Shown here piece by piece: positions 10,483 to 19,500 of a stretch of 64,000 bases of DNA. Within the stretch, counting starts at the first letter, position 1. Every line of letters begins with the position of its first letter. A program made the position numbers and the translations under genes. The DNA is from Persicimonas caeni. GTDB lineage: Bacteria > Myxococcota_A > Bradymonadia > Bradymonadales > Bradymonadaceae. The stretch spans positions 5,421,074-5,485,073 of the forward strand of contig NZ_CP041186.1 of the NCBI RefSeq assembly GCF_006517175.1, given 5' to 3'. Under the pieces are notes generated by a model. The model was not told the origin of the DNA and made no database searches. It saw only the letters and a list, made by a program, of their open reading frames with translations.

Positions 10483-11607
10483 CTAGGCCTTCAACCTCTC
10501 CTGCAACGCCTCCGCCTTTTCCAAAGCCTCCTCCTCCCTCGGCTCCAAGCCAAACTCCCCCAACATCGCAGCCTTGTCACGCGCGGCCGCCGCGCGGCTG
10601 AGCACGCCCAAGAGCTTTTGCTGCTCGGAGCGCGCCTCGGCGTCGAGTTCGGCGTCCGAGGTCGAGCGGTACGGGTCGAAGCGGCCCTGGTCGTCGATGG
10701 TGATCTGGGCGTCGACGTCGCCCACGTCCATCGTCTCGATGATGTACTCGATGCCCGAGGCGCTGGCGTGGAGCGGCAGGCGCAGGAGCGTGGTGATGGT
10801 GCCCGAATTGGTCGAGGCGAGCGTCGAGCCCAGCCCGTCGACGACCTCGCCGATGGAGACGCCCATGGCGGTCTCGACCTCGTCGACGACGCCGCGCGAG
10901 GCGAGCGGCGGAAGCTCGGCGCAAAACAGCACGTTCTGGCCCTGGTCGCGCAGCCACACCGCCCAGCTCATGAGCGCGCGCAGCGCGGTGAGTTGGCGCT
11001 GGGCGTCGCCGTCGAAGGTCAGCTCGTGGGTCGCCCATTCGGGGGCGCGCGCGTCGCCCGACAGCCACAGGACGGCGTCGTACTCGTCGGAGCGAGTGCG
11101 TGCGGCGTGTACTCTGGCGGCGAGCGCGTCGTAGGCCTGCGGGCCGGTGTAGGTGTCGAGGATGAGGTTCAGGCCGCCGTGGGCGAGCGGCGAGAGCCGG
11201 TCGATGGCCGAAAAGCCGGTGGCCAGGGCGGGGCGGGTGCCCGAGAGCTCGGCGAATTTGGGGGCGCGCAGCTTGAACGGGATGGTGTCGAGGTCTTTGC
11301 CGGCGGTGATCGCCAGGGCGTCGACCGAGGACTGTCCCTGCTTGGGCGCGGTCACGTGGGCCGACTCCTCGGTCTGGAAGACCTCGACGCCGGGGCGCAC
11401 CCAGGCGGGCATGCCGAGCAGCATCGCGTCGACGGTGCGCCCGCCGGCGTGACGCCTGACCGCGGCGAAGACCTCCTCGCCGCCCTCCGAGCGGATGCCT
11501 AAGGCATCGCCGGTGCGCGGGATGTCGTCGCCTACAAAGGCGCGCACCCATCCGGATTCGACTTCGATGATCTGGGGCGACCGTTCTTCGTAATCGGTAA
11601 TATCCAT
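10483..11607 (-). CDS. Degenerate F1/V-type ATPase nucleotide-binding-subunit-like protein (pseudo-ATPase)
   Basis: 374 residues. The ATG at 11607 comes one base after the stop of the preceding gene, so translation is coupled; an upstream in-frame start at 11673 would overlap that gene. The N-terminal ~90 residues resemble the F1 beta-barrel domain (WVRAFVGDDIPRTGDALGIR). The segment TGFSAIDRLSPLAHGG (about residues 140-155) matches the TGIKaiDxLxPxxxGG hallmark before the P-loop of F1 alpha/beta subunits. Where the P-loop GxxGxGKT should follow, the sequence is LILDTYTGPQAYDALA, with no Lys or Thr/Ser. The Walker B region (NVLFCAELPP) also lacks the usual DD. The C-terminal ~60 residues are a charged helical tail. 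ATP hydrolysis is therefore unlikely; a structural or regulatory role is inferred. Confidence 0.6.
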   Translation of the reverse strand: MDITDYEERSPQIIEVESGWVRAFVGDDIPRTGDALGIRSEGGEEVFAAVRRHAGGRTVDAMLLGMPAWVRPGVEVFQTEESAHVTAPKQGQSSVDALAITAGKDLDTIPFKLRAPKFAELSGTRPALATGFSAIDRLSPLAHGGLNLILDTYTGPQAYDALAARVHAARTRSDEYDAVLWLSGDARAPEWATHELTFDGDAQRQLTALRALMSWAVWLRDQGQNVLFCAELPPLASRGVVDEVETAMGVSIGEVVDGLGSTLASTNSGTITTLLRLPLHASASGIEYIIETMDVGDVDAQITIDDQGRFDPYRSTSDAELDAEARSEQQKLLGVLSRAAAARDKAAMLGEFGLEPREEEALEKAEALQERLKA

Positions 11608-11608
11608 G

Positions 11609-11881
11609 TCATTTTTCCGGCGGCCGAAAATCAACGAGCCACCCAAACCGCTCCAGGAGGTCCTCGGCGACATACTCGAGGCCTGCGCGGTGTGGGTGGC
11701 TCAATGTTGCGAACGGGACGAAGTCGCGAAACGCGCCGCTGTCGGCGGCGTTCCAGTATTCGTCCTCGTCGAAGATGTCGACCTGGAGGTCTTTGACGCT
11801 CGCCGCGAGCAATTCGAGCTCGGCGATCATCTGGGCGCGGTCGGCTTTGCGCCGATCGACCGATAGGGTCCAGGTCTCCAC
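11609..11881 (-). CDS. Small uncharacterised protein, middle gene of the pseudo-ATPase operon
   Basis: 90 residues from ATG 11881, 12 nt after the stop of the upstream 366-aa gene. It ends in TGA followed by one base and the ATG of the pseudo-ATPase gene. Soluble, mixed alpha/beta in appearance, with an acidic segment (VDIFDEDEYWNAAD) in the middle and several aromatics. No signal peptide and no recognised family. Tight spacing on both sides says it is a dedicated partner of its neighbours. Confidence 0.65.
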   Translation of the reverse strand: METWTLSVDRRKADRAQMIAELELLAASVKDLQVDIFDEDEYWNAADSGAFRDFVPFATLSHPHRAGLEYVAEDLLERFGWLVDFRPPEK

Positions 11882-11893
11882 AGGTGTCCCGCC

Positions 11894-12994
11894 TTACTCT
11901 TCGATTTCTTCTTCGAGTTCGGCTTGAAGCTGCTCGGGCGTGGGCGGCCCCTCTTCCTCGCGGCGCTCGAGGCGCTCGCGGGCCCACTCGCGAAGGCTCT
12001 TGGCCTTGTCGTCGAGGGACTGCTTGAGGAAGTCGATGCCCAGGTACTTCTCGCCCAGGATATAGGCGCGCTTTCGGACCGAGGTGTCGGGCAGGTCGGC
12101 GGCCTTCTCCAGAAGCTCGAGGCGGGTGTTCTCCTCGAGGTTCTCCCACTCTTCGTCGAGCAGGTCGAGCGCGCCGCTGGCGACGTGGTCACCGCCGTAG
12201 CCGCGCACGGTGTTGGGCTTGAGCAGCTTTTTGAGCAGATCGAGGGAGTCCTTGCCCAGACGCGCCAGCCAGACGACCGCGCGGCGGCGCACCGAGCCGG
12301 GCAAAAAGCGAATGCTCAGCCGGTCTTGCTCCTGGGCGTCGGTGTCCAGCGGGTGGTCGTACTCGTTGCGCGGGAACGGGATGGCGTTCTCGACGACGAT
12401 CTTGCAGACCTCGCGCTTGAGCGTCTTGTTGAGGCTGTCGAGCTTCATGAGGAAGTCGAAGATCTTCTTACCCTTGGCCCCGATGGCCTCTTTGGCCGTC
12501 AGGATCATCAGGATAAGCTCGATCGACTCCTCGTTGCTGATCTGGACGTCTCCGAAGACGCCGTCGCAGGCCGGGATGAGGTACTTTTCGGCCTCTTCGT
12601 AGTTGTCGGTCAGTCGTGGCAGCCAGATGATGCCGCGGCGAAGCCCGAGGTAGTCGCGGCGAGTCAGCAGGCCGTTCTCGCCCAGCCAAGCGGCGAGCAT
12701 GAACAGACCGGGGCCGGGCTCTTGGCCCTCCTCCAGGTGCATGTTGACCTGCAGGCAAGCGTGGCACAGCTTCTCTTTGACGTGATCTGAGATGCCTTCG
12801 GCAGCGACCACGCGGCGGGCAAAGAGGCCCAGGTAGTACGGGTACTGCAGATAGCGCCAGATCCGCTCTTCGTTACTGCCACCGATGGGATAGTCTGTGC
12901 TCTCGATGAGCGCGTCGGTGGCCATCTCGATGAGTCTCGGGATTTCTTCGTCCGAAGCATCGAGATTGCGTTTCAGAAAGGTGGTCGTATTCAA
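11894..12994 (-). CDS. HEAT-like helical-repeat protein, first gene of the pseudo-ATPase operon
   Basis: 366 residues. The start is a TTG at 12994 preceded by a strong GGAGG six bases away. The sequence is nearly all helix. The second half has tandem helix pairs with HEAT/ARM character (RRRAVVWLARLGKDSLDLLK, SVRKRAYILGEKYLGIDFLK), ending in a Glu-rich tail. Cys-His pairs (LCHACLQVNMH) are present but do not form an obvious zinc site. No export signal. Probably a cytosolic scaffold acting with the small protein and the F1-like protein encoded immediately downstream. No specific family assigned. Confidence 0.65.
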   Translation of the reverse strand: MNTTTFLKRNLDASDEEIPRLIEMATDALIESTDYPIGGSNEERIWRYLQYPYYLGLFARRVVAAEGISDHVKEKLCHACLQVNMHLEEGQEPGPGLFMLAAWLGENGLLTRRDYLGLRRGIIWLPRLTDNYEEAEKYLIPACDGVFGDVQISNEESIELILMILTAKEAIGAKGKKIFDFLMKLDSLNKTLKREVCKIVVENAIPFPRNEYDHPLDTDAQEQDRLSIRFLPGSVRRRAVVWLARLGKDSLDLLKKLLKPNTVRGYGGDHVASGALDLLDEEWENLEENTRLELLEKAADLPDTSVRKRAYILGEKYLGIDFLKQSLDDKAKSLREWARERLERREEEGPPTPEQLQAELEEEIEE

Positions 12995-13364
12995 CCGAAA
13001 CCTCCAAATTGGTATCGTGAACCGGCCTGGAAGCAGCTCTGGACTACTTCAAAGAACGTATGGTGGGAGTAGCGGCGAAACACCGCGGCGTCGTTTTCAA
13101 CGGTTGCAACCAGCAACGCCCCGGGATTATTCGTGATGCCGTGTCCGTGGCCTGGGGGCGTGGCACACGTTAGTAGGCTGTCGGCATAGCACGTTCAGCG
13201 CGGGATCGCAACTTCCGGACAGGGGAACCCACCCCCAGACAACTTGTCCAAAGACCTGAAGGGTAGTAACCACCCCACCAAGGTGCTACGATACGCGCCA
13301 GCGCGCATCTCGAGCGAATCGAGAGGTGCGCTCGACTTTGAAACCGACCGAGGTTCAGAGGCTT
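12995..13364. other. Gene-free divergent intergenic region
   Basis: 370 bp between the divergent HEAT-like gene and the coiled-coil membrane gene. It must contain both promoters; none was clear enough to call. A short minus-strand frame (13170-13397) overlaps the start of the plus-strand gene and looks spurious. A set of paired segments between 13187 and about 13331 is listed as a candidate structured RNA. Confidence 0.5.
13187..13331 (+). ncRNA. Candidate structured RNA or leader upstream of the membrane coiled-coil gene
   Basis: Nested complementary pairs are visible: TAGCAC (13187-13192) with GTGCTA (13283-13288); TTCAG (13194-13198) with CTGAA (13256-13260); GGACA (13217-13221) with TGTCC (13245-13249); GGGT (13261-13264) with ACCC (13272-13275). 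A further imperfect hairpin (GCGCATCTCGA with TCGAGAGGTGCGC) lies just before the next gene. I could not match it to 6S RNA, SRP RNA, RNase P, tmRNA or a common riboswitch consensus. Short stems arise by chance in GC-rich DNA, so confidence is low. Confidence 0.22.
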
Positions 13365-14237
13365 ATGAGTGACCACAACGGCAACGAAAACCCGCAAATG
13401 TCCGACGACTCACCCGAGTTCGACCGGATGCTCGACAGCATCGAGAAGGCCGAGTCGGCCCGCAAGCGAAAGGGGCTGATCTTTTTGCTCATCGGCCTGA
13501 TCATCGGCGCGGGGATCTTCGCGCTCGCCTTCATGTTCCGCGACGAGGTCTTCGGCCCGGCGGTCGACATCGAGGAGGGCCAACAGGAGGTCATCGCCAA
13601 GACCGACGACCCGCAGTGCCGCGACATGATCGCGCAGGTCCAGGACTTGTCGGACCGCTACTTCAAGCTCGAGCCGAAGATCGAGGACAAGCTTTTGAGC
13701 GAGGACGCCGCGGCCATCCAAGAGATCCGCGACGAGGTCGCGCGGCTGCAGCAACGCCTCGACGAGATCGAGGAGTTCTCCGGCGAGGCCAACTTGCGCT
13801 TCGACGAGTCGCGCGCCCAGCTCAAAGAGTGGTTCGACTACGTCGAGCTCGAGCTGTCGTTCATCGACCGGCTCGCCCGCGAGCAGCTGGCCAAATTGGA
13901 AGACGCCAAATTGGAAGACGCCAAATTGAAAGAAGAAGGCGAGCCCGCTAAAGAGGACGGTACTGCAGACAAGGCTGGCGAAGAGGCCGACAAGAAGCCC
14001 GAGGGGATCGTCGTCGAGAAGGGCGAGGCGACCAAGAAGAAAGAGAAGGCCGAAGCCGCCAAGGAAAAGAAGAGCAAGAAGACCCCCGAAGAGCGAAAGC
14101 AGGGCGCGCTGGTGGCCATCCACGACGCGTTCCAGAAATTTCGCGTCTGGCACTCGAGCTCGCTGCACCCCTGCGGCGAAGCCGACGAGGGAGAGACTCC
14201 CTGGCGTCCCAAGAATGAGACACGAGACTCGCAATGA
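13365..14237 (+). CDS. Single-pass membrane coiled-coil protein with charged tail
   Basis: 290 residues from ATG 13365; an upstream ATG at 13326 lies in the leader. The N-terminal ~35 residues are polar and acidic, followed by one transmembrane helix (GLIFLLIGLIIGAGIFALAF). Then a ~110-residue acidic coiled coil (IQEIRDEVARLQQRLDEIEE), a short tandem repeat KLEDAKLEDAKLKEE encoded by 15-bp repeats (about 13891-13931), a Lys/Glu-rich low-complexity stretch and a short C-terminal part with one Cys. Topology is probably cytoplasmic N-terminus with a periplasmic coil. The stop overlaps the next start (ATGA), so it is co-translated with the IgGFc-binding-type lipoprotein. Family unknown. Confidence 0.75.
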   Translation: MSDHNGNENPQMSDDSPEFDRMLDSIEKAESARKRKGLIFLLIGLIIGAGIFALAFMFRDEVFGPAVDIEEGQQEVIAKTDDPQCRDMIAQVQDLSDRYFKLEPKIEDKLLSEDAAAIQEIRDEVARLQQRLDEIEEFSGEANLRFDESRAQLKEWFDYVELELSFIDRLAREQLAKLEDAKLEDAKLKEEGEPAKEDGTADKAGEEADKKPEGIVVEKGEATKKKEKAEAAKEKKSKKTPEERKQGALVAIHDAFQKFRVWHSSSLHPCGEADEGETPWRPKNETRDSQ

Positions 14238-16315
14238 CATTGACGTACCTCAAGCGTGCCGCTGTTCTAATCGCCGCCCTGGCGTTCACCTCCTGCGGCG
14301 GTTGTGACGACGGCGGAGGCAACAACGCCACCGACAGCGGCATCAATCCGACCGATGTCAGCGACGTGTCTGACGTCGAAGAGGATACGATCTCGTGTAC
14401 GCCCAACGAGATTCTGCGCTGCACCGCCGAGAACACCCCCGGCGTCGAGCGCTGCAACGCGCAGGGCAACGGCGTCGAGCAGTCGAGCTGCGGCGACAGC
14501 CAGGTCTGCCGCGAGGGCGCCTGCGTCGACGTCACGTGCGTGCCGGGCACGCGCCGCTGCGCAGATCCGGGCCAGCCTCAGGAGTGCAACGACGAGGGGT
14601 CGGCCTGGGAGAATATCGAGGCGTGCACCGACGGCGATATCTGCGAGGAGGGTTTCTGCCTGAACCGCTGCGAGATCGCCGACCGCACCAACAGCTATAT
14701 CGGCTGTGAGTATTGGGCGGTCGAACTCGAAAACCACCTGCTGAACGACTCGCGCGACGACGGCGAGCCGCTGCCCGACGACCAGCGTCCCCCGTTTGCC
14801 ATCGTGTTGGCGAACACCTCCGACAGCTACGACGCCGAGGTCACCGTCTACACCGAAGAGGGTCAGCTCGCCCAGGCGGTCGGCTCGCGCACCGTCGCCT
14901 CCGACGTGTCGCTGCCGGGCATCGACTACGTGACGGTGCACTCCGAGCTCATCGACGCCGACGGAAACCGTCTGCAGGGCCCGATCTCGGGCGATATCGA
15001 CAAGCTGCCGCTCCCCAAGGGCACGCTGATGACCTTGGTGCTGCCGCACCGAAGCGTCGAGTTCGGCAAGAGCACCCTCGACTCGCTGGCTTATCGGGTC
15101 GAGTCGACCCAGCCGGTGGTCGCCTACCAGTTCAACCCGCTCTGCTGTAACTACAACTACACCAACGACGCCAGCCTCCTGCTGCCCACCAGCGCGCTCA
15201 CCGAGAACTACATGTTCATGAGCTACGCGGTATGGAACGGCAGCCAGAGCCGGCTCGACCAGCCGTATTCGTCGACGATGACGGTGCTGGCGACCGAGCC
15301 CGACACGCAGGTCTCCATCCAGCTGGTCGCGCCCAAGGGCGCCGGCTCGGGCGAGAACGGCCTTCGTCCGTACTCCGAGCTCATCTACCCGTTCGACAGC
15401 TCGCGGGTGAACGGCCCGGACGCCAACGGGCGCATCAACGTGACGATGCAGCCCTTCGAGGTCTTGAACGTCGCCGGCGCCGGGGTCGACCCGGTCGAAG
15501 ATCTGACCGGATCGCTCATCGAGGCGGACAAGCCCATCGCGGTCTTCGGCGGCCACACCTGCGCGTTCGTCCCCTTCAACCTGTCCGCATGTGACCACCT
15601 CGAGTCGCAGCTCTTCCCGCTGGAGACCTGGGGGCGCCGGTTCATCGCCGCGCCGCTCAAGCTTCGCCAGGAAGACGCCTCCAACAGCCGCGAGGGAACC
15701 TACTGGAAATTCCTGGCGCGCGAGGACGGCACCCGCATCGACGTGGGCATCGACATCCAGCGGCCCAACGTGCTGCCGCCGGCCGACGAGGGCGTCAAAT
15801 CGTGCGAGGAGTTCGCCACCAACGCCGAAGCCGGCATCTTCGAGCTCGACGCCGGTCAAACCTGCGAGTTTGGCTCGCGCGACCTGATCGTGGCCGAGGC
15901 GAGCCAGCCGATCATGCTCGGCGCCTTCCTGAGCGGCCAGTCGAGCGTCAGCGAGAACGCCGATTGGGGCTCGCACGCGGGCGACCCGGCCTATTATCTG
16001 GTGCCGCCCGAAGAGCAGTATCGCCGCGACTACTCGTTTTTGACCCCGGCGACCTACTTCCAGAGCTACGTGACCGTGACCACCCAGCCGGGTGTGCCGG
16101 TGACGCTCGACGGTGAGCCGATCAACCTGAGCGACTACGATTACGAGGAGAACCTCACCCGTGGCGTCGCCCGGGCGCACATTCCGGTCGAGCCCGGCCC
16201 GCACCGTATCGAGGCGCAGGTGCCGTTCGGTATCGTGGTGTATGGGTACGACGATTACGTGTCTTATGCGTATACGGGTGGGTTGAACTTCAAGAAGTTG
16301 ACGCCTTGGAACTGA
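14234..16315 (+). CDS. IgGFc-binding-protein-type surface lipoprotein
   Basis: 693 residues. The N-terminal signal ends in lipobox LAFTSC, followed by GGCDDGGG and an acidic stalk. About residues 53-145 hold two Cys-rich modules of the type CTPNEILRC...CREGACVDVTC common in myxobacterial-type lipoproteins. The remaining ~540 residues match the bacterial IgGFc-binding N-terminal family: LPKGTLMTLVLPHRS, STQPVVAYQFNPLC, LLLPTSAL, KPIAVFGGHTCAFVP and DHLESQLFPLETWGRRFIAA. Known members are large extracellular proteins; the IgG-binding name comes from a eukaryotic mucin-like homologue and should not be read as function. Probably an adhesin. Overlaps the preceding gene by 4 nt. Confidence 0.88.
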   Translation: MTLTYLKRAAVLIAALAFTSCGGCDDGGGNNATDSGINPTDVSDVSDVEEDTISCTPNEILRCTAENTPGVERCNAQGNGVEQSSCGDSQVCREGACVDVTCVPGTRRCADPGQPQECNDEGSAWENIEACTDGDICEEGFCLNRCEIADRTNSYIGCEYWAVELENHLLNDSRDDGEPLPDDQRPPFAIVLANTSDSYDAEVTVYTEEGQLAQAVGSRTVASDVSLPGIDYVTVHSELIDADGNRLQGPISGDIDKLPLPKGTLMTLVLPHRSVEFGKSTLDSLAYRVESTQPVVAYQFNPLCCNYNYTNDASLLLPTSALTENYMFMSYAVWNGSQSRLDQPYSSTMTVLATEPDTQVSIQLVAPKGAGSGENGLRPYSELIYPFDSSRVNGPDANGRINVTMQPFEVLNVAGAGVDPVEDLTGSLIEADKPIAVFGGHTCAFVPFNLSACDHLESQLFPLETWGRRFIAAPLKLRQEDASNSREGTYWKFLAREDGTRIDVGIDIQRPNVLPPADEGVKSCEEFATNAEAGIFELDAGQTCEFGSRDLIVAEASQPIMLGAFLSGQSSVSENADWGSHAGDPAYYLVPPEEQYRRDYSFLTPATYFQSYVTVTTQPGVPVTLDGEPINLSDYDYEENLTRGVARAHIPVEPGPHRIEAQVPFGIVVYGYDDYVSYAYTGGLNFKKLTPWN

Positions 16316-16348
16316 GGGGTTTGGGGTTTAGGGGTTGAGGGGTTTGGG
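16316..16348 (+). other. G-quadruplex-forming G-tract after the IgGFc-type gene
   Basis: Immediately after the stop come four runs of GGGG (16316-16319, 16323-16326, 16331-16334, 16339-16342) separated by 3-4 bases (TTT, TTTA, TTGA) and a fifth GGG (16346-16348). This satisfies the standard intramolecular G-quadruplex pattern on the plus (mRNA) strand. Further G-runs follow to about 16380. The rest of the gap to 16552 holds short direct repeats but no gene. Confidence 0.75.
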
Positions 16349-16552
16349 AGATGGGACGGCGCGGGTTTGGGGAGAAGGTTTTGGATGAGTGGATGTAGAG
16401 TGATTCGGGGGTTTGCGAACGGATCGAAATCATGTAATCGGGCCCAGTCAACTGGTGGTCACCGATTCATTGCCGCCCCGTAGATACGCAGTCGTCGTTG
16501 CTGTTACGCAGTTGTAGTTCACTCAACCACTGACCCACTCAACCACTCTCGA

Positions 16553-19500
16553 ATGATTCAGCCCGGACATATCATCGGCGAACGCTATCGGCTCATCGAG
16601 CAGATCAGCCAGGGTGGCGTCGGTACGATCTGGAGAGCCCTGCACGAGCAGCGGGGCCTGGAGATTGCGCTCAAGCTGCTCAAGCCCGAGATGTCGCGGC
16701 TGCCGCACCTTCGCCGCCGGTTTGCGCGCGAGGCGAGGGCGGCGTCGCGCCTGTCTCACCCCAATATCGCCGTGGTCCACGACTTCGGTGTCGACGACAA
16801 CAGTCAGATGTTCATCGGCATGGAGCTCATCGAGGGCGACCCGGTGACGCGCTGTATCGAGACGGGGCTCTCCCTGCTCAACGTGCTGCTGCTCGCCGAC
16901 CTGCTGCTCGCGGGGCTGGCGCACGCGCATGCTCGCGGCGTGATTCATCGCGACCTCAAGCCCTCCAATATCCTGCTGGCCGGCTCGTCGCTGCCCCACG
17001 AGATGGGCGTCCCCAAGCTCGTCGACTTCGGCATCGCCAAGGTCTCCTTCGAGGGGAGCGACGAGAGTGAGACCGCCCACGGCGAGGTCGTCGGCACCCC
17101 GCGCTACATGAGCCCGGAGCAGGCCTCCGGCGAGCCGAATCTGGGGCCGCAGACCGATATCTACAACGTGGGGCTCATCCTCTACGAGATGATCACCGGC
17201 GAGCCGCCGTTCGGCGAGCAGAAGGGGCTGGCGGTCATGAGCCAGCACGTCCACGACCCGATTCCGCCGATGATCCCGCGCACGGGCTTGTCGATTCCGT
17301 CGGATTTTCGAAACCTGGTGATGCGCGCGCTCTCCAAGGAGCCGCGCGACCGCTGGGCGACCGCCGCCGAGTTTCGCCAGGACATCGCCCCGCTCATCGA
17401 GCAGGCCCGTCGAGATCCGCACGCCGAGCGGGTGCCCACCCAGACGATTCAGGTGCGCGATCCGCACACCCTCGAGACGGCGCGCATGACGATCGAGGAG
17501 ACAGGCGACTTCGCCAACGAGGCGCCCACCATCGTCGAGGAGCCCGACGTGGTCGAGTCGGTGCGCGGCGAGGTGATGGAAGCGGCGATGGGGCCGGCGT
17601 TTCGCCGGGTCCCCTTCGTCGGGCGCATCGATGAGCGCGAGCGGCTCCAGCAGATCGCGCGCAACGTCAACGAGTCGGGACACGGCAAGATTGTGCTGGT
17701 CAACGGCGAGGCGGGCGTCGGAAAGACGCGCCTGTCGACCTGGCTCAAAGAGCAGTGCGAGGAGCACGGGGTGCTTCGCGCCCATATCGGCGCGTTCTCG
17801 CGCGGGGCGACCGGCGGGCTTCGCGGGCTGCACGAGGTGCTCGAGAGCATCTTCGGCACGCGCGGCTTGTCCCGAGAGGAGGTCGACGAGCGCGTGGGGT
17901 GGTATCTCGACCAGTGGGGCCAACCCGACAGCGACGACCGCGGGCCGATCGTCGAGTTTTTGCGGCCGCACGGAAGCTCGGCAGGCGAGAGCCCGTCGGG
18001 CAACTTGTCGACGAGCGCGCTGTTCGCCGCGGTCGCCCGCGTGCTCGAGCTTGCGAGCCTGCATCGCCCCCGCCTGCTAATCCTCGACGACGTGCACTGG
18101 GCGGGCGGCGAATTGGCCGAGTTCTTGGACTATATGGCCGTCGAGATGCGCCACCGCAAGCTGCCGTTGCTGCTTCTGGCGACCATCCGCACCGAAGACC
18201 TCGCCGAGCGTCCCCGCCTCGCCGCCCAACTCGAGGCGCTGAGCCGCTATGTGGGGGAGAGCGTCGAGCGGGTGTATCTGGAGAGGCTCGGCCGCGAGGT
18301 GAGTTACCAGCTCGTCGAGGCGATCTTTCCGTGCGACGACCAGTTGACCGGGATCATCTACGAGCGCTCGGCTGGAAACCCGCTGCACCTGATGCTCTTG
18401 CTTCGCTACCTGCGCGAAGAAGACTTGCTCGAGTCCGACGGACAGCAATGGCACGCGCGCAACCTGTCGCGGGTGCGCGCAGCGATGCCCCCGAGCCTGG
18501 CCGACCTGTTCCACGTGCGCGTCCAGCAGGTCGAAGAGCGCCTGCAGACGGCGGGGAACCTCAGTGCGCTGTTGGTGCGCGCGGCGGTCATCGGGCCGCG
18601 CTTTAGCTACGGCGTGCTCGAGCGCATGATCGAGCTCGAGGCCGACTCCGAGCGCTTCTCCGACTTCGATATCCAGTTCGACCGGCTGCTCGCCGAGGGC
18701 CTCATCGTCGAGGTCGAAGGGCGCGGCGAGGACTGGTACCAGTTCAACCACGCGCTGCTTCGCGACTACTTCTTGCGCGAGAAGCTGGGGCCCGGGTTGT
18801 TCAAAAAGCTGCATCGCCTGGCCGCCGAGGCGATGGTCGACGCGCTGGGCGCTCGGGTGGACCAATACGCCCTTGAGATCGCGGCGCACTGGCGCTCGGG
18901 CGGGCGCACCGAGCGTGCGCTCGAGTGGTATCGACGCGGGGCGAACTCGCTGCGCGCCTCGTCGATGTATCGACAGGCCGCGGCGGCCTACGAGGTGTGC
19001 GTCGAGTTGATGGACGCGCGCCTGGCGATCGACTCGCGCGGAGAGAGCAGCTTGCCGAGTGTGAGCGACGCCGAGCGCTTCGAGCGCGCCGGGGTGACGT
19101 TGTCGGAGTATGTCGACACGCTCGTTCGCCTGGGCGACTTGCTCGAGGGCTTCAGCGAATTCGATCGCGCCGAGAAAGCCTACAGGCGGGTGGTGCGCAT
19201 GGTCGCCGGCGACCACGAGGGCCTGGCCGACGACGTGCTGCGCGCGCTGGGGCTGAGCTGGAAGGGCCTGGGTCATATCGCCTGGCAGCGCGGCGACTTC
19301 GAGGCCGCCGAGTGGGCGTTCCAGAAGGTCCGCCAGCTCGTCGAGGGCCGCGAAGCGCTGCGCCCGGTCGCCGAGTCGGCCGCGCGAGGGCTGTCGTGGG
19401 TGTTCTGGCACCGCGGCGAGTACGCCCGCGCCAGCGAGTTGACCGACGCCGCGCTCGCATCGGCCACTGCCCGCGGCGACATCGCCGGCGAAGCCGCGTC

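Noticed and set aside
13170-13397. 75-codon minus-strand gene
   Set aside because: Overlaps the start of the plus-strand gene at 13365 and lacks a ribosome site or family likeness.
14267-16204. 645-codon minus-strand frame
   Set aside because: Exact antisense of the IgGFc-type gene, which has a clear signal peptide and family motifs.
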